Below are positions 1 to 11,570 of a DNA stretch of 64,000 nt, piece by piece (within the stretch, counting starts at the first letter, position 1; the number at the start of each line of letters is the position of its first letter). A program made the position numbers and the translations under genes. Origin of the DNA: Methyloprofundus sedimenti (GTDB lineage Bacteria; Pseudomonadota; Gammaproteobacteria; Methylococcales; Methylomonadaceae); contig NZ_LPUF01000001.1 of the NCBI RefSeq assembly GCF_002072955.1, positions 219,001 through 283,000 of the forward strand, given 5' to 3'. The notes beneath the pieces were generated by a model. It was not told where the DNA came from, did not search any database, and worked only from the letters and a program-made list of their open reading frames with translations.

Positions 1-262
1 GAATTTTGTCAATAATTATAGCTAGACAAATATATTAGCCCATATACTTTCTTATAAAAACAACACTGAAGTTATTTTTTAATTTCCTGAATTCATGACT
101 ACTGCAAACAATAATACTAGATTATTAACATTTGATTAACCCTATCTAGACTATCACCTGAAAATCTTTACCTAACTTAGAAAAGCATTTTTTACGAGGG
201 AATCTTTGCGCGAGAATATTGGGTAGATCATTAATTGTTCCAAAAATTTTCCTGATTACTCA

Positions 263-366
263 CAAGCTTCAGCTATCTTTAAAAAATACGTATAAATTTA
301 ATGTAGCCCGCATGAAGTTTACGGAATGCGGGAAATAGGTGCCATAAATATCCCATATTCCGCTAG
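263..366 (+). repeat. dispersed repeat C, copy 1 (about 105 bp)
   Basis: The stretch starting ACAAGCTTCAGCTATC and ending TATTCCGCTAGC is nearly identical, in the same orientation, to 14723-14832. Both contain a TAATGTAGCCC core and an AGGTGCCATRAATATCCC block. Its function is unknown. It is probably a mobile or recombinational intergenic repeat. Confidence 0.75.
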
Positions 367-393
367 CCTTTGCATATAATGTATCAGGCAGCT

Positions 394-482
394 ACTGATG
401 GCTGTACTATATAAAGATGGGCACGAAAAAAACCTTTGCCCATCCTACAAGTTGCTCATATTATTTCGTGCATGTTCCTAAG
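394..482 (+). repeat. MITE-like element A, truncated copy (right half)
   Basis: The segment from ACTGATGGCTGTACTATA through GCCCATCCTACAAG to CATGTTCCTAAG matches the right half of the complete copy at 50550-50727. The left inverted-repeat arm is missing, so this looks like a truncated non-autonomous element. Confidence 0.7.
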
Positions 483-506
483 TCATCTTGAATAACATAT
501 TTATTC

Positions 507-1121
507 TTATTTAACTGCTCTGATCATTTTTACTATATGCGAGCTTTCTGGTAAAACGTCTACTTTAGAGAATCCACAGACTTGTACTGTTTTCACTGTT
601 TCCCGGTTTATATTCGCTCCGAATAAGCGCACTATAATTGGGTTTGATAGGTTCATTATTGCCGCTAGAAATTTATTAGTACTCAGCACATGCTCCAGTA
701 GCAACACTTCACCGCCTGGCTTGCAGACTCTTTTTAATTCTAACAGGCCATGTTTTGGCCCTGGCACTGAGCAGAATAAAAAGGTACCGATAACGCTATC
801 AAAATAATTGTCAGGAAAATCCAGTTGCTGTACATCCATAATAGCTAAATCGACTACTACCCCTAGGTGTTGTCGTTTCTTCCTGGCTTCATTAATCATC
901 GCTGGACTGAAATCAATTGCTGTGATTGATTTTGCAGGATAGTAAGGAAAATTTTTTCCTGTGCCGACACCTACTTCCAGGATTTTTTCTCCTGAGACCT
1001 TTTGCCAGATACTTTCCCTTAATTCCCCCATCATCATTTTTTCCATCATACTTTCTATACGATCAAAATAGGGTGCAAGGCGATCGTAACGTTTTTTAAT
1101 AATTTCGGTTTGATTGGGCAT
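507..1121 (-). CDS. class I SAM-dependent methyltransferase
   Basis: This is a Methyltransf_11/25-type enzyme of about 204 residues. Motif I reads ILEVGVGTGKNFPYY and is followed by an acidic SAM-ribose motif, AIDFSPAMI. NYFDSVIGTFLFCSVP and GGEVLLLEHVLS complete a class I Rossmann methyltransferase. The best match I recall is the UbiE / phospholipid N-methyltransferase (PmtA-like) group, but the substrate cannot be read from the sequence. An ATG at 1181 would add 20 residues, but those codons are a REP-type palindrome (1150-1203). I prefer the ATG at 1121, which begins MPNQTEIIKKRYDRLAP and has an AAGG ribosome site upstream. It lies downstream of thyA on the same strand, separated by the REP, so co-transcription is possible. 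Confidence 0.75.
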   Translation of the reverse strand: MPNQTEIIKKRYDRLAPYFDRIESMMEKMMMGELRESIWQKVSGEKILEVGVGTGKNFPYYPAKSITAIDFSPAMINEARKKRQHLGVVVDLAIMDVQQLDFPDNYFDSVIGTFLFCSVPGPKHGLLELKRVCKPGGEVLLLEHVLSTNKFLAAIMNLSNPIIVRLFGANINRETVKTVQVCGFSKVDVLPESSHIVKMIRAVK

Positions 1122-1149
1122 AAGTGTTGGACCTTCATAAGAGGGGGGA

Positions 1150-1203
1150 TTTGTCGGATTACGTTTTTTAATGCTACGCAATAAAAAATCTAATCCGACC
1201 TAC
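1150..1203. repeat. REP-like palindrome (GTAGGTCGGATTAG family)
   Basis: The segment carries TGTCGGATTACG at one end and CTAATCCGACCTACA at the other, so its arms are inverted copies around an A/T-rich loop. The arms match the REPs that flank the RAYT gene near 6.6-7.3 kb apart from a GGATT/GGGTT difference. It extends into the annotatable 5' end of the methyltransferase gene, which argues for the shorter start. Confidence 0.7.
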
Positions 1204-1206
1204 ATT

Positions 1207-2040
1207 TTAGACAGCTATGGGTGCAGAAATATGCGGATGTGGATCGTAGCCGACAATCTCAAAATCTTCAAAATGATAGTCGAAAATACTGTCTGGTTTA
1301 CGTTTGATAATTAATTCTGGTAGTGCTTTGGGCTCGCGTTGTAATTGTATTTTCGCTTGTTCAAAATGGTTACTGTATAAATGACAGTCCCCAATTGAGA
1401 TAATAATCTCGCCAACATCGAGATCACATTGCTGCGCAATCATGTGCGTAAAAATTGCCAGACTGCAGGTGTTATACGGATTACCTAAAAACAAGTCATT
1501 GCTGCGGATATATAAAGAACCGCTTAGTTTACCTTCTGCGACATACCATTGATAAAGTAAATGGCAGGGCGGCAAAGCCATTTTTCCATTGGCTACATTT
1601 TCTTGCGGGGATTTGGTTTCATCGGGCAGATCGGCAACATTCCAGCCACTGATAATATGTCTTCGGCTATCGGGATTATTTTTTATACCTGCGATCAAGG
1701 CAGTCACCTGATCGTAGCTTTCTCCTTCTACCCCTTTCCAGTTTCGCCACTGAGCACCATATACAGGACCTAGTTCGCCTGTTTCAGTCGCCCATTCATT
1801 CCAGATTGATACACCATTATCATTGAGATATTTTATATTGGTATCGCCTTTGAGGAACCAGAGTAACTCATGAATAATGGATCTGGTATGCAGGCGTTTG
1901 GTTGTGACTAAGGGCAGACCTGCCTGCAGATTAAAACGTATCTGACGCCCAAAAAGAGACTTTGTGCCTGTTCCGGTGCGATCTCCCTTTAAGCAGCCTG
2001 TGGTGAGCGTTTCTTCTAATAATTCGAGATATTGTTTCAT
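1207..2040 (-). CDS. thyA: thymidylate synthase
   Basis: ThyA converts dUMP to dTMP using methylenetetrahydrofolate, in the cytosol. The product has 277 residues against 264 in E. coli. The extra length is an insert of about 13 residues just before the active site (around 140-152). The catalytic cysteine is Cys159 in [13 protein letters not shown]. Other family blocks are [12 protein letters not shown], the phosphate-binding [11 protein letters not shown], and [15 protein letters not shown]. The C-terminus [10 protein letters not shown] ends in Val as expected. It lies just downstream of lgt on the same strand, the lgt-thyA order known in gammaproteobacteria. A partner dihydrofolate reductase (folA) is at 34.9 kb. 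Confidence 0.97.
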   Translation of the reverse strand: MKQYLELLEETLTTGCLKGDRTGTGTKSLFGRQIRFNLQAGLPLVTTKRLHTRSIIHELLWFLKGDTNIKYLNDNGVSIWNEWATETGELGPVYGAQWRNWKGVEGESYDQVTALIAGIKNNPDSRRHIISGWNVADLPDETKSPQENVANGKMALPPCHLLYQWYVAEGKLSGSLYIRSNDLFLGNPYNTCSLAIFTHMIAQQCDLDVGEIIISIGDCHLYSNHFEQAKIQLQREPKALPELIIKRKPDSIFDYHFEDFEIVGYDPHPHISAPIAV

Positions 2041-2049
2041 ATTGTATTC

Positions 2050-2115
2050 TCGTTCCCGCGCTCGGCGCAGGAATGCATATGTTGATGTTCTGCATCATAA
2101 GTTACGTTCCCATGC
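2050..2115. repeat. degenerate GTTCCC palindromic repeat between lgt and thyA
   Basis: The piece contains CGTTCCCGCGCTCGGCGC followed by GGAATGCAT and later ACGTTCCCATGCAGCGC. It resembles the larger stem-loop repeat at 38837-38904 (GTTCCCATGCTTTGCGT) but is decayed. It is probably an old intergenic repeat and could form mRNA structure between the two genes. Confidence 0.45.
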
Positions 2116-2135
2116 AGCGCATAAGACCGATGTAA

Positions 2136-2930
2136 CTATGATGATTTTACAAGCTTAGATTTATAGGCAAAACTTAATAAGATAATACCTACAATGATCA
2201 TTGGCGTAGACAGGATCTGTCCCATCGTTAACCAGTCCATTGCCAGGTAACCTAAATGCGCATCAGGCACTCGATAGAATTCCACGCTAAAGCGAAAGAT
2301 CCCATAGAACAAGGCAAATAATCCTGAGACTGCCATATAGGGTCTTTGCTTACTGGAATAAATCCATAAGATCAAAAAGAGGGCTAGTCCTTCTAACCCG
2401 GCTTCGTATAACTGTGAAGGGTGTCTGGCTAATGGGCCTGCGCCTGGAAAGACAAATGACCAGTAAACATCGGTTGGTCTACCCCATAGCTCTGCATTAA
2501 TAAAATTGCCTATCCGCCCAAAAAATAAACCGATAGGGACTACCGGTGCAATAAAGTCGGTAAGTGCGAGCATGGTGCATTGATTCTTTCTTGCAGATAT
2601 CCACATAGCAATAATAACACCGAGTAAACCACCATGAAATGACATGCCGCCTTCCCAGACTTTAAATAGCAATAAAGGATCGGCCAAAAATTGATTAAAA
2701 TTATAGAAGATGACATAACCGATTCGTCCACCAAGGATAACGCCCATTGCTCCGTAGAATATTAAATCCTCTAAAGCTTCGGGTTTGATTGGTGAATAGC
2801 TTTTGTTAACACGAAAACTTAATAGTAACCAGGCTCCACCTATACCGATTAAATACATCAACCCATACCAGTGAACTTTGATGGGGCCTAGACTAATTGC
2901 AACGGGATCTATAATTGGGTAAGTAAGCAT
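2136..2930 (-). CDS. lgt: prolipoprotein diacylglyceryl transferase
   Basis: Lgt is an inner-membrane enzyme that moves diacylglycerol from phosphatidylglycerol to the lipobox cysteine of prolipoproteins. The 264-residue product has about seven hydrophobic segments. The Lgt signature region [17 protein letters not shown] is intact, as are the upstream HGGLLG motif and the later HPSQLYEA. It starts [23 protein letters not shown], the usual N-terminus of the family. It is followed on the same strand by thyA. Lipoproteins elsewhere in this window (at 33.1 kb and 51.0 kb) are predicted substrates. Confidence 0.96.
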   Translation of the reverse strand: MLTYPIIDPVAISLGPIKVHWYGLMYLIGIGGAWLLLSFRVNKSYSPIKPEALEDLIFYGAMGVILGGRIGYVIFYNFNQFLADPLLLFKVWEGGMSFHGGLLGVIIAMWISARKNQCTMLALTDFIAPVVPIGLFFGRIGNFINAELWGRPTDVYWSFVFPGAGPLARHPSQLYEAGLEGLALFLILWIYSSKQRPYMAVSGLFALFYGIFRFSVEFYRVPDAHLGYLAMDWLTMGQILSTPMIIVGIILLSFAYKSKLVKSS

Positions 2931-2964
2931 GTGTTTAATGTTTTAGTAAATAAAAAAGGGCAGA

Positions 2965-4569
2965 TTAAGTTATTGCTGGTTTAATATCAAAAGCCACACA
3001 AAATCGTTCCTGATCCGAACTGAAAGGAATCGTATGATGAAATAAAGAAGATGGAAACAAAACCAGGTCACCCACATTAACATCCACAATCTGACTAGGA
3101 AAGTCATTATTTAATCTTGGATAATCATCGCCATCAGTGCTGTAAGCAAAACTTCCTTCATGGCCATTCATGCGATCAGGCAATTTAAGATAAACACAAC
3201 CACTGATCCAGCCCTCCTCGTGTATATGAGATGTCAGATGTCCGCCTTGCTTCATTCTTATATACCAGGAACTGGTAAACTCAATATTTTTAGGAAACTC
3301 TTTAATCAATCCATTTTGGGAACCTGAGAAATGTTTTCGATAATTTTTAACTTTTTTAATGATTAAAGTCGCCAGGCTTTGAAATGAAGCTTCAGAGCGT
3401 AATAACAAGTTACCGGCTGACTGATTACCATAATATAAACGTGATTGTTGCCTTTCCGCTATTGCAAGGTGAGTAATATCATGCACCAGCTCTTCAAGTA
3501 GAGGATTATCCTTATCTATTAATTCATCAATAGGCGTCTGTAACACAAAATCCATTGGATTATCACAAAAGGGATAGTGATTTTTTTGCCCAAAATTGGT
3601 CGCATAATGTGTAGACAAGGTGCCCAATAAAACCGTGGTATGTTTTTGCTTGGCAATCAGGCTATCAAACCTTTGCTTAAATAAATCAAATTGACGCGTT
3701 TTATAAAGACATTGCAGCGCCCTTTCCTGACTATCAGCAAATTGTGAAGCTTCAAAATAAGAAATTGCATCTTCAAAGTGATCAGCCAGACACAAATATT
3801 CCCCCATATTATATTTCGCCCGGTTATGATCAGGATCAATTTCCAAGGCTTTTTTATAACTTAAAATAGCCTTATCCATTTCACCATAATCGCGCTGGAT
3901 TTCTCCCAATGAATTCCAGGCATCTGCAAAAGACGGGTCAAGTGTCAGTGAATTTCTGAATGCTTCACATGCTGCTTCATGTTGCCCCAAACCATACAGC
4001 ACAGTCCCCAAATTAAAGTGAGCTCTGGCATTAGGATGAAGGGACAAATTTTTCCGGTAACATTGTTCTGCTTCTTCCAGCAATCCTTGCTGCTGCAGAA
4101 CAGCTCCTAAATTAACCTGTGCCTGGAAAAAGTCAGAATCCAAGCTAACCGCTTTTCGATAATATTTGGCTGACTCACTTAAAAAGCCCTGAGATTGTAA
4201 TAAGGTACCTAAATTAAAATGTGCTGAAGTCATATCAGGTTTTAACTTAATGGCTTTGCGATAACTGGCAACCGCATCTTTCACTTTATCCAGTTGCGTT
4301 AATAAAATCGCCAAATTGAAATGAACTTCTGCAATACCCGGGTCAACTGTCAATAACTTTTTAAAACTACTGGCCGCTTGCGATAGCTTACCTTGATGTT
4401 GCTGACAAAGACCAATAACATTCAACAAAGAGGGTGCTTTGGGATATTTCTTAAGCATCGATTCGGCTATCGATTCAGCTTGCTGCATATTGCCTGCCTG
4501 AAATAACTGGTGCAAACTTTGTAATTCTGCTGGAGCAGGTTGCTGAGGAATTTTTTGCGACTTTTTCAT
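2965..4569 (-). CDS. TPR-repeat protein with C-terminal 2OG-Fe(II) oxygenase-like domain
   Basis: The 534-residue protein has two parts. Residues about 15-310 form roughly eight tetratricopeptide repeats (for example AHFNLGTLLQSQG, AWNSLGEIQRDYGEM). Residues about 400-530 look like a double-stranded beta-helix oxygenase of the TIGR02466-like group: WYIRMKQGGHLTSHIHEEGW supplies a His-x-His pair, VGDLVLFPSSLFHHTIPF supplies the distal His, and ERFCVAFD supplies a candidate 2-oxoglutarate-binding Arg. The fold assignment is by motif only. The TPR part probably selects a protein partner or substrate for hydroxylation, which is inference. No signal peptide is visible. It is not tightly linked to its neighbours. 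Confidence 0.75.
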   Translation of the reverse strand: MKKSQKIPQQPAPAELQSLHQLFQAGNMQQAESIAESMLKKYPKAPSLLNVIGLCQQHQGKLSQAASSFKKLLTVDPGIAEVHFNLAILLTQLDKVKDAVASYRKAIKLKPDMTSAHFNLGTLLQSQGFLSESAKYYRKAVSLDSDFFQAQVNLGAVLQQQGLLEEAEQCYRKNLSLHPNARAHFNLGTVLYGLGQHEAACEAFRNSLTLDPSFADAWNSLGEIQRDYGEMDKAILSYKKALEIDPDHNRAKYNMGEYLCLADHFEDAISYFEASQFADSQERALQCLYKTRQFDLFKQRFDSLIAKQKHTTVLLGTLSTHYATNFGQKNHYPFCDNPMDFVLQTPIDELIDKDNPLLEELVHDITHLAIAERQQSRLYYGNQSAGNLLLRSEASFQSLATLIIKKVKNYRKHFSGSQNGLIKEFPKNIEFTSSWYIRMKQGGHLTSHIHEEGWISGCVYLKLPDRMNGHEGSFAYSTDGDDYPRLNNDFPSQIVDVNVGDLVLFPSSLFHHTIPFSSDQERFCVAFDIKPAIT

Positions 4570-5214
4570 ATTAATTCAGTTTATAAAAATATTGTAAAAA
4601 AAGCATTTATACTTCCAGAAATTCGCCCCCGTGACCGCGCGAAGTATAAACTAGCGTTTCAAGTTACCCAGATTCTATCCATCAAAATATAGAATTAATT
4701 CACCACGCCAAAGCATAATGCGACAATTACCGCCGTTGAGTACGGATTTTGTGGAAAATTTGAGTATGAAAAACAAGTCACAGCTCGCAGGCAAGGTCGT
4801 AGTCCTTGGCAAGAGCTGTTGGGGAATTTCGTCTGATCACCAATTGAAAAACGCCTGTAAACTGATACTTTTAATCAATTGAATATTATCATTATTACTT
4901 ACTCATTCTGCAACATCTAAAACTAACTCGTTAGATAAATTCTCTAAGCAACCGTTGAACAGAAATCAGAATTTTCTAGACAAAACCGTGAAACGGCAAA
5001 ATAGAGCACCTACTTTACCGGCGCGTAATGACTCGCAAAAAGACACACTACTCATCCTACAAAATGTATTAATTTTTTGGAGTGTCTGAAGACTTTCACC
5101 CAATACGCTTTTTATATTCCCCAGACCAGAATGAGCCTGCAACCTTTCCAGTAAACGGGCAGATTGTGTTGATATTCAGTCAACTTAATGGCCGTTTTTC
5201 AAAAAACAACCTGA
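4570..5214. other. gene-free stretch
   Basis: No open frame here has recognisable similarity. A short deleted copy of inverted-repeat element B lies at 4606-4650. The rest (about 4650-5200) separates the TPR-oxygenase gene from the insertion-sequence patch and may include the outer end of the IS1595 relic. I could not identify its terminal repeat. Confidence 0.5.
4606..4650. repeat. inverted-repeat element B, short deleted copy
   Basis: The segment begins TTTATACTTC and ends GTGACCGCGCGAAGTATAAA, so its ends are inverted. The 19 bp GTGACCGCGCGAAGTATAA is identical to the right end of the longer copy at 21069-21223. It is probably an internally deleted copy of the same element. Confidence 0.65.
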
Positions 5215-5449
5215 TTACCCATAACCCTCAGCCAATTTCAATAGGCGTCCTGGCATAGGTGGAGTTCGCATAGCCATATAGCCCAATCGAGGTAACATGT
5301 CTTCCAATTGGAAGCGCCGATTAAACCGATAACAGAACTCTGCAAGGTAGCGTGGTAGGTGTTTTTTGCCAATAGAATGGTAAACGCCAGTCATTGCCGT
5401 CTTTATATTACCAATTATCGTATTCACCCAAGTGAATTCCCGCGAATTC
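5215..5449 (-). pseudogene. IS1595-family transposase remnant, C-terminal part
   Basis: The frame encodes FTWVNTIIGNIKTAM followed by KHLPRYLAEFCYRFNRRF, the hallmark C-terminal block of ISXO2/IS1595-type DDE transposases. The gene is cut at its 5' side by the IS30 element that starts at about 5450. The next upstream codons are found on the far side of the IS30, at 6527-6600, in the same frame once one GAATTC is removed. It has no intact start and should be inactive. Confidence 0.85.
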
Positions 5450-6443
5450 AAGCAATTAATGCAACACCCTGTGATTTATTTATATCAACCCCCGTTATTT
5501 GGCAAAATACTTCCCATGGAGTTCTGTAATTTAACCCTTTTCTTGGACGATGATTAAGTGCTGTAATGGCACTATCAACCTCATCTTGAGTTACCTTATC
5601 CAAAGGTTCTTTTTTAGGGAAGTATTGCCTTAATAAGCCATTGTGGTTTTCATTTAAACCTCGTTGCCACGAATGATACGGTTTGGCAAAATAAGTGCCG
5701 CAGTCGAGTGTTTTTGCAATGGCTTCATGCCCACAAAACTCACGTCCATTATCAAAGGTAATCGTGTGAACCCAACGTTTAAAAGGCTCAAGAGCATTGA
5801 TAATCGCCTCTTTCGTTAATTCAGATTCTTTACGCTCAATTGAGATGGCGAAGTTGAGCTTTGAGACCCGTTCAGTCAGCGTCACCAATACGCCTTTATG
5901 TCCTTTACCGATAACAGTATCTGCTTCCCAATCACCTAAACGCGTTTTATCATCAACCACTTTTGGTCGCTCATCAATATCAACACGGCTGGGTATCGTT
6001 CCGCGATAATCATTTTTTCCATATCGCTTACGATAAGGTTTGGCTTGATGCCTCAAATAAGTATACAAATCGCCACCGGCTGCTTTGTTAGCTAAAATAT
6101 AACGGTAAATAGTCTCATGACTGACGGAGTCCTTACCTTGTTGTTTTAAGCGTCCTGAAATACAGTCAGGACTCCATTTCTCTTTGATTAAAGGCGTTAT
6201 TATCTGTTGTAACTCAGCCGTCATCTTGATGTTTTTGGGCTTATCAATATGGCGTTGTTTAGCTATTCTCTCAGCTTGCTTGTAACGATAACCACACTGA
6301 CCTGTATTACGCGTAATTTCACGTCCAATAGTCGATTTATGACGCCCCAATGTGATGGCTATTTGATTCTTAGAAACGCCTTGTTTTAGTTGCGTATAAA
6401 TGTAAAATCTTTCCTCTTGGGTTAGATGGTTAAACGTGTTCAT
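5448..6443 (-). CDS. IS30-family transposase
   Basis: This 331-residue DDE transposase has the normal IS30 layout. An N-terminal helix-turn-helix region carries LTQEERFYIYTQLKQG and GRHKSTIGREITRN. The DDE core has DWEADTVIGKGHKG (first D), ITFDNGREFCGHE (second D) and SWQRGLNENHNGLLRQYFPK (E). The length is normal and no frameshift is seen, so it is probably functional. It sits inside the IS1595 transposase remnant. Confidence 0.95.
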   Translation of the reverse strand: MNTFNHLTQEERFYIYTQLKQGVSKNQIAITLGRHKSTIGREITRNTGQCGYRYKQAERIAKQRHIDKPKNIKMTAELQQIITPLIKEKWSPDCISGRLKQQGKDSVSHETIYRYILANKAAGGDLYTYLRHQAKPYRKRYGKNDYRGTIPSRVDIDERPKVVDDKTRLGDWEADTVIGKGHKGVLVTLTERVSKLNFAISIERKESELTKEAIINALEPFKRWVHTITFDNGREFCGHEAIAKTLDCGTYFAKPYHSWQRGLNENHNGLLRQYFPKKEPLDKVTQDEVDSAITALNHRPRKGLNYRTPWEVFCQITGVDINKSQGVALIA

Positions 6444-6526
6444 TGAGCACCTCTTTTTAGTTTCAGGTTTTAGTCGACGGAAACTATACCATCTAACCCT
6501 TTAAAGAGGTGTTGCAGTTATTATAT
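5450..6526 (-). mobile_element. IS30-family insertion sequence, inserted in an IS1595 relic
   Basis: The limits are set by GAATTC copies at 5444-5449 and 6527-6532, a candidate target duplication. The inner ends are imperfect inverted repeats that share TGCAACACC (left AATTAATGCAACACCCTG; right, reverse complement, AATAACTGCAACACCTCT). The length of about 1.08 kb fits IS30 elements. Removing the element plus one GAATTC restores a continuous IS1595 reading frame, which supports these limits. Confidence 0.75.
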
Positions 6527-6600
6527 GAATTCGGGGGGTCCTCTAAGGTAACGCAATCAGGCCCTCCACCCTTGATAATACTGGTGTGTATACGGTTCCG
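6527..6600 (-). pseudogene. IS1595-family transposase remnant, middle part
   Basis: Read on the minus strand this segment gives IHTSIIKGGG and then VTLEDPPN, which runs directly into NSREFTWVNT on the far side of the IS30. IS1595/ISXO2 transposases have a similar Gly-rich stretch just before the FxWVNT block. The frame ends abruptly at 6600, where a REP begins, so the N-terminal half is missing. Confidence 0.65.
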
Positions 6601-6635
6601 TAGGTCGGGTTAGCGGCCTCATCGCGTAACCCGAC
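6600..6635 (+). repeat. REP 1 of the RAYT unit
   Basis: GTAGGTCGGGTTAGCGG followed by ATCGCGTAACCCGAC forms a short imperfect palindrome. It is a near-exact direct copy of REP 3 at 7277-7312, and both are followed by ATTTCAAAAC. Its edge coincides with the break in the IS1595 relic. Confidence 0.85.
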
Positions 6636-6678
6636 ATTTCAAAACCATCACCCTATTTTGAGCTCTTTTTCTGAACCC

Positions 6679-6710
6679 GTCGGGTTACGCTAGCGCTAAC
6701 CCGACCTACG
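6679..6710 (-). repeat. REP 2 of the RAYT unit (inverted)
   Basis: GTCGGGTTACGC followed by TAGCGCTAACCCGACCTACG is the same palindrome in the opposite orientation to REPs 1 and 3. It lies immediately 3' of the RAYT coding sequence. Confidence 0.85.
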
Positions 6711-6723
6711 TTTTTGTTGTGCA

Positions 6724-7263
6724 CTATTCTTTACCTATTTCATTGGGTATTTCAATACCTGAAACACCCCAATTTTTCGGAATAATTCCGTCTTTTATAT
6801 ATTGATGCAAACTGGAATAAGGCCAATCAACCGCTTTATTGGTATATCCATGCTTTACTGGGTTGTAATGTATATAATCAATATGCTCATGATAATCCTG
6901 CTCATTCCGTATCATATGCTCCCAAAAACGATGCTGCCAAATGGCTTGTTGTTTTTTTCGTATTCTGGCTTGATTGGGTTGATTTATATTCGTCTTATCA
7001 CAATTTTTGCTAAATCCTGTTTTAATCAAACGCCAACGTGTTGAATAATCATGATCACCTTCCGGTAATGTCCAAATGCAATGAAGATGATCGGGTAATA
7101 CCACAATGGCATTAATCGTAAATGGATATTTTTTCATCACCTTTTTAAATGACTCGCGCAATATATTTATTTGTTTTTCATCTTTAAAAATAGGTCGTCT
7201 TTTTTCTGTCACCAAGGTGAAAAAATAACAAGCTCCTTTGATATAGACCCGATGATATTGCAT
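6724..7263 (-). CDS. REP-associated tyrosine transposase (RAYT, Y1_Tnp family)
   Basis: The 179-residue product has the IS200-like Y1 nuclease fold markers. The HUH motif is VVLPDHLHCIWTLP. Further blocks are WQHRFWEHMIRNEQDYHEHIDYIHYNPVKHG, which contains the candidate catalytic Tyr, and WPYSSLHQYI. The family moves or processes REP sequences and is normally flanked by them. Here REPs of matching sequence lie on both sides (6600, 6679, 7277). The frame is intact, so the enzyme may be active. The ATG at 7263 follows directly on REP 3. Confidence 0.92.
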   Translation of the reverse strand: MQYHRVYIKGACYFFTLVTEKRRPIFKDEKQINILRESFKKVMKKYPFTINAIVVLPDHLHCIWTLPEGDHDYSTRWRLIKTGFSKNCDKTNINQPNQARIRKKQQAIWQHRFWEHMIRNEQDYHEHIDYIHYNPVKHGYTNKAVDWPYSSLHQYIKDGIIPKNWGVSGIEIPNEIGKE

Positions 7264-7276
7264 TCTTTATAACTCA

Positions 7277-7312
7277 GTAGGTCGGGTTAGCAGCCTTATC
7301 GCGTAACCCGAC
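7277..7312 (+). repeat. REP 3 of the RAYT unit
   Basis: GTAGGTCGGGTTAGCAG followed by TTATCGCGTAACCCGAC is the direct copy of REP 1. The two copies bracket the RAYT gene as in other REP-RAYT units. Confidence 0.85.
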
Positions 7313-7315
7313 ATT

Positions 7316-7429
7316 TCAAAACTGAACTTGTTTAACGATGTTTGACAACTCCGCATACCAAGCTTTAGTATTTTCAGTCTTTGGCGTTATATCATTAACC
7401 CAAGCTGCCTTTTTTTGGAATAGTCTCAT
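7316..7429 (-). CDS. short ORF of unknown function (37 codons)
   Basis: An ATG at 7429 opens a frame MRLFQKKAAWVNDI that ends in QVQF just inside the REP 3 flank. I recognise no family. Position and length suggest the remaining start of a gene whose 3' part was lost when the REP/RAYT unit arrived. No clear ribosome site was seen. Confidence 0.25.
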   Translation of the reverse strand: MRLFQKKAAWVNDITPKTENTKAWYAELSNIVKQVQF

Positions 7430-7502
7430 AACATACGCTCCTGCATAGTTTGGCACTTGCTCATTATATGTAAATGGCTAGACCATGATAATTCCCACAT
7501 TA

Positions 7503-7695
7503 ATTTTTAGAGTTTTAGTGTATCCGCATAAGTCACATAAAACTGCCGCATACGCCAGAAATCTTGTGCCAGTGCTTCACCTAATTGGCGTAATTTAATG
7601 AGTGTGGTATGGGATCGCTGGTAAAAGCGTTTTCTGCAGCATGTGCTAATTGCAAAAAAATAGGGTCATGTTCTTGTAGGAAATGAAAATTACTT
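7503..7695 (-). pseudogene. frameshifted fragment of a restriction/nuclease-type gene (HsdR-like N-terminus joined to DUF1016-like piece)
   Basis: On the minus strand MVKSNFHFLQEHDPIF continues to LAHAAENAFTSDP, which resembles the DUF4145-type N-terminus found in many type I restriction HsdR proteins. The frame then shifts, and the next frame reads TLIKLRQLGEALAQD, the usual continuation. After that it runs into FWRMRQFYVTYADTLKL and a stop, resembling a short DUF1016 (YhcG-like) piece. The fragment is too short and too broken to be functional. Similarity calls are from memory of the families. Confidence 0.5.
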
Positions 7696-7708
7696 TTAAC
7701 CATCATTA

Positions 7709-7992
7709 GTCCCTCTCAAGAATGTATTCCTTTCTTAGATTCAACTCACAGTTCGGCTTAATATATCACTAAGAACATATTTTATTACTCTGGTTTAGCT
7801 GTATAAAATTTACAATATAACAACTAGTGAATCCATTTTTATTGAGGTAATAGCTAGATAAATCCTATTATTTACCTAGCTATTAATGCGTTATTAATAC
7901 TTTCTATATGATATAAAAAGTGGTGTTTTTTTTATTATTTGTATTACTAGTTTGGCACACTTGTCACTCATTGTGTCACCCGACAAAAATAT
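7709..7992. other. intergenic region downstream of gyrB
   Basis: I see no gene in this AT-rich stretch. The gyrB stop is at 7993, so this is its 3' flank. I could not identify a clear stem followed by a U-run. Confidence 0.5.
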
Positions 7993-11564
<3,572 letters not shown>

Positions 11565-11570
11565 AGCGCC

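Larger units (their letters stand above)
1..506. other. gene-free stretch with dispersed repeats
   Basis: I see no convincing coding sequence here. Two repeat pieces are visible: a segment at about 263-366 that recurs at about 14723-14832, and the right half of a small inverted-repeat element at about 394-482 that recurs at 50550-50727 and 52291-52417. The remainder is AT-rich and lies downstream of the minus-strand methyltransferase gene. Confidence 0.6.

Noticed and set aside
1122-1181. N-terminal extension of the methyltransferase
   Set aside because: The 20 codons are a REP palindrome shared with other loci, and a better start with a ribosome site lies at 1121.
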